Positions 63,046 to 64,000 of a DNA stretch of 64,000 nt are shown one piece after another. Source of the DNA: Zoogloeaceae bacterium G21618-S1 (GTDB lineage Bacteria; Pseudomonadota; Gammaproteobacteria; Burkholderiales; Rhodocyclaceae); assembly GCA_027214125.1 (NCBI GenBank), contig JAPWHF010000005.1:62951-126950 (forward strand), written 5' to 3'. The notes beneath the pieces were generated by a model. That model worked only from the letters and a program-made list of their open reading frames with translations. It ran no database searches and had not been told where the DNA came from. Made by a program: the position numbers and the translations under genes. Each line of letters opens with the position of its first letter. The stretch's first letter is position 1.

Positions 63046-64000
63046 TCACAGGGCTTCAACCAACATGGCACCGCCTTGTCCGCCACCAATGCAGATACTG
63101 GCAATGCCGCGCTTGCCGCCGCTGCGGCGAAGCACATTCAACAGATGCAACACGATGCGCGCGCCGCTGGCGCCGACCGGATGGCCTTGCGCCACGGCGC
63201 CGCCGTCAACGTTCAAGCAACTCTCGTCAAGCACGCCCATGGCGCCGTCGAGGCCGAGCTCGTTACGACAGTAATCTTCGTCATCCCAAGCGCGCAGGCA
63301 GGCGATCACCTGGGCGGCAAAGGCTTCGTTGATTTCCCACGCGTCCAGATCGTTCAGCGCGAGCCCGTGGCGTTGCAAAATCGGTGACGCCGCATGCACC
63401 GGACCAAGGCCCATCTGGTCGGGCGCGAGGCCGGCCCACTGGCTGTCGGCGATCTTGCCGATGGGCGCCAGGCCATGTTTTTCGACCGCCGCTTCGGAAG
63501 CGAGAATCAGCCACGCCGCGCCGTCGGTGATCTGCGAGCTGTTGCCGGCGGTCACCTTGCCGTAGCGCTTGTCGAAGAAAGGCCGCAGCTTGGCGAGGTT
63601 GGCGGCGGTGGAGTCGGCACGCATGCCGTCGTCCTGCGCATAGACCTTGCCGTTGCGATCGATCAGGGGAACGATCTCGTCGAAGTGGCCGGCGGCCTGC
63701 GCGGCGATCACCCGCTGGTGGCTGCGCGCGGCGAATTCGTCCATCTCCTCGCGGCTGATGCCGAACTTCCAGGCGAGGTTCTCCGCGGTTTGCCCCATCA
63801 GCTGCCCGACGATCGGATCGGTCAGGCCTTTCATGATGCCGATCACCGGTGCGAGATAGCCAAGCTTGAACTGGCGCAGCGCGGCGACTTTCTGGCCGGC
63901 CGTTTTGGTCGCGTACCAGCCCGACAGCCAGCGCACCATGGCGTCGGACAGCAGCAGCGGCGCCCGCGACAGCGCATCGGACCCACCGGCCAGCACCAGA
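63046..64000 (-). CDS. Acetyl-CoA C-acetyltransferase (thiolase), 5' end beyond the window
   Basis: The C-terminal 316-plus residues of a thiolase, cut by the right window edge; the N-terminus with the nucleophilic cysteine is not visible. Present are REEMDEFAARSHQRVIAAQ, GNSSQITDGAAWLIL, WEINEAFAAQVIACL, GAVAQGHPVGASGARIV and the C-terminal cysteine segment ASICIGGGQGGAMLVE. The long middle (GYLAPVIGIMKGLTDPIVGQLMGQTAE) suggests the FadI-like branch, which would pair with the FadJ-type enzyme at 59945-61924. Confidence 0.88.
   Translation of the reverse strand, partial: LVLAGGSDALSRAPLLLSDAMVRWLSGWYATKTAGQKVAALRQFKLGYLAPVIGIMKGLTDPIVGQLMGQTAENLAWKFGISREEMDEFAARSHQRVIAAQAAGHFDEIVPLIDRNGKVYAQDDGMRADSTAANLAKLRPFFDKRYGKVTAGNSSQITDGAAWLILASEAAVEKHGLAPIGKIADSQWAGLAPDQMGLGPVHAASPILQRHGLALNDLDAWEINEAFAAQVIACLRAWDDEDYCRNELGLDGAMGVLDESCLNVDGGAVAQGHPVGASGARIVLHLLNVLRRSGGKRGIASICIGGGQGGAMLVEAL

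Noticed and set aside
1-64000. CRISPR arrays, tRNA, rRNA genes, prophage or integrative element ends
   Set aside because: No regular spacer repeats, cloverleaf or conserved rRNA stretches, integrase or att-like direct repeats were seen. The REP pairs are the only repeated elements and are irregularly spaced.

Overview
The window looks like chromosomal DNA of a high-GC betaproteobacterium of the Rhodocyclales/Zoogloeaceae type (Azoarcus, Thauera, Denitromonas relatives). The signs are PEP-CTERM exported proteins beside an EpsL/EpsB exopolysaccharide locus, a typical UbiD/UbiA/UbiC set, a FliW flagellar protein, several beta-oxidation loci, and a cluster matching the published dissimilatory iodate reductase genes, known from Denitromonas and Pseudomonas sp. 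SCT. Genus is inference from gene content.

Layout. 0-6.4 kb: a PEP-CTERM protein, an EpsL-like outer-membrane barrel, an EpsB/WcaJ-type sugar-phosphate transferase, a lytic transglycosylase and a DacB-type D-Ala-D-Ala carboxypeptidase. 6.4-9.0 kb: an iron alcohol dehydrogenase, then a REP-associated tyrosine transposase (RAYT) between inverted REP pairs, then a small membrane protein. 9.2-18.6 kb, the centre of interest: on the minus strand, a sensor kinase and sigma-54 response regulator, then two di-haem cytochrome c peroxidase-like proteins, a Tat-exported Rieske protein and an arsenite-oxidase-family molybdoenzyme. This is the idrA-idrB-idrP1-idrP2 set. The 230-bp gap between regulator and operon holds a near-consensus sigma-54 promoter, an IHF-like site and two matching palindromes, so it appears to be a complete two-component, sigma-54-controlled respiratory unit ending in a strong terminator.

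18.6-25.4 kb: ubiD, a PEP-CTERM metalloprotease, ubiA-ubiC, recG and ridA. 25.6-31.1 kb: a TPR protein, fliW, a SPOR protein, a DUF2802 protein, two sulfur-amino-acid PLP enzymes and a YdcF-like protein. 31.2-40.6 kb: a tightly packed minus-strand operon for lysophospholipid recycling (Aas, an amidohydrolase, an LplT-PlsC fusion) ending in DUF2339 and DUF3999 membrane proteins. 40.6-45.9 kb: an XRE regulator, a DUF3750 protein, a small basic secreted protein, the divergent argP/argO pair, a crotonase and a rhomboid protease. 45.9-51.5 kb: a large MASE1-CHASE-PAS-GGDEF-EAL protein, a dienoyl-CoA-isomerase-like crotonase and a TIR protein carrying two LCCL domains.

51.6-64 kb: a fatty-acid degradation region with an acyl-CoA dehydrogenase, thiolase, a FadN-type fusion, a TetR regulator, a FadL porin, a YciA thioesterase, a second multifunctional beta-oxidation protein with the opposite domain order, a DegV protein and a thiolase cut by the window end. 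Three near-identical palindromes in front of three of these units suggest one TetR/PsrA-like regulon.

No tRNA, rRNA, CRISPR array, integrase or complete insertion sequence was seen. All assignments come from reading motifs in the translations; no database search was run.
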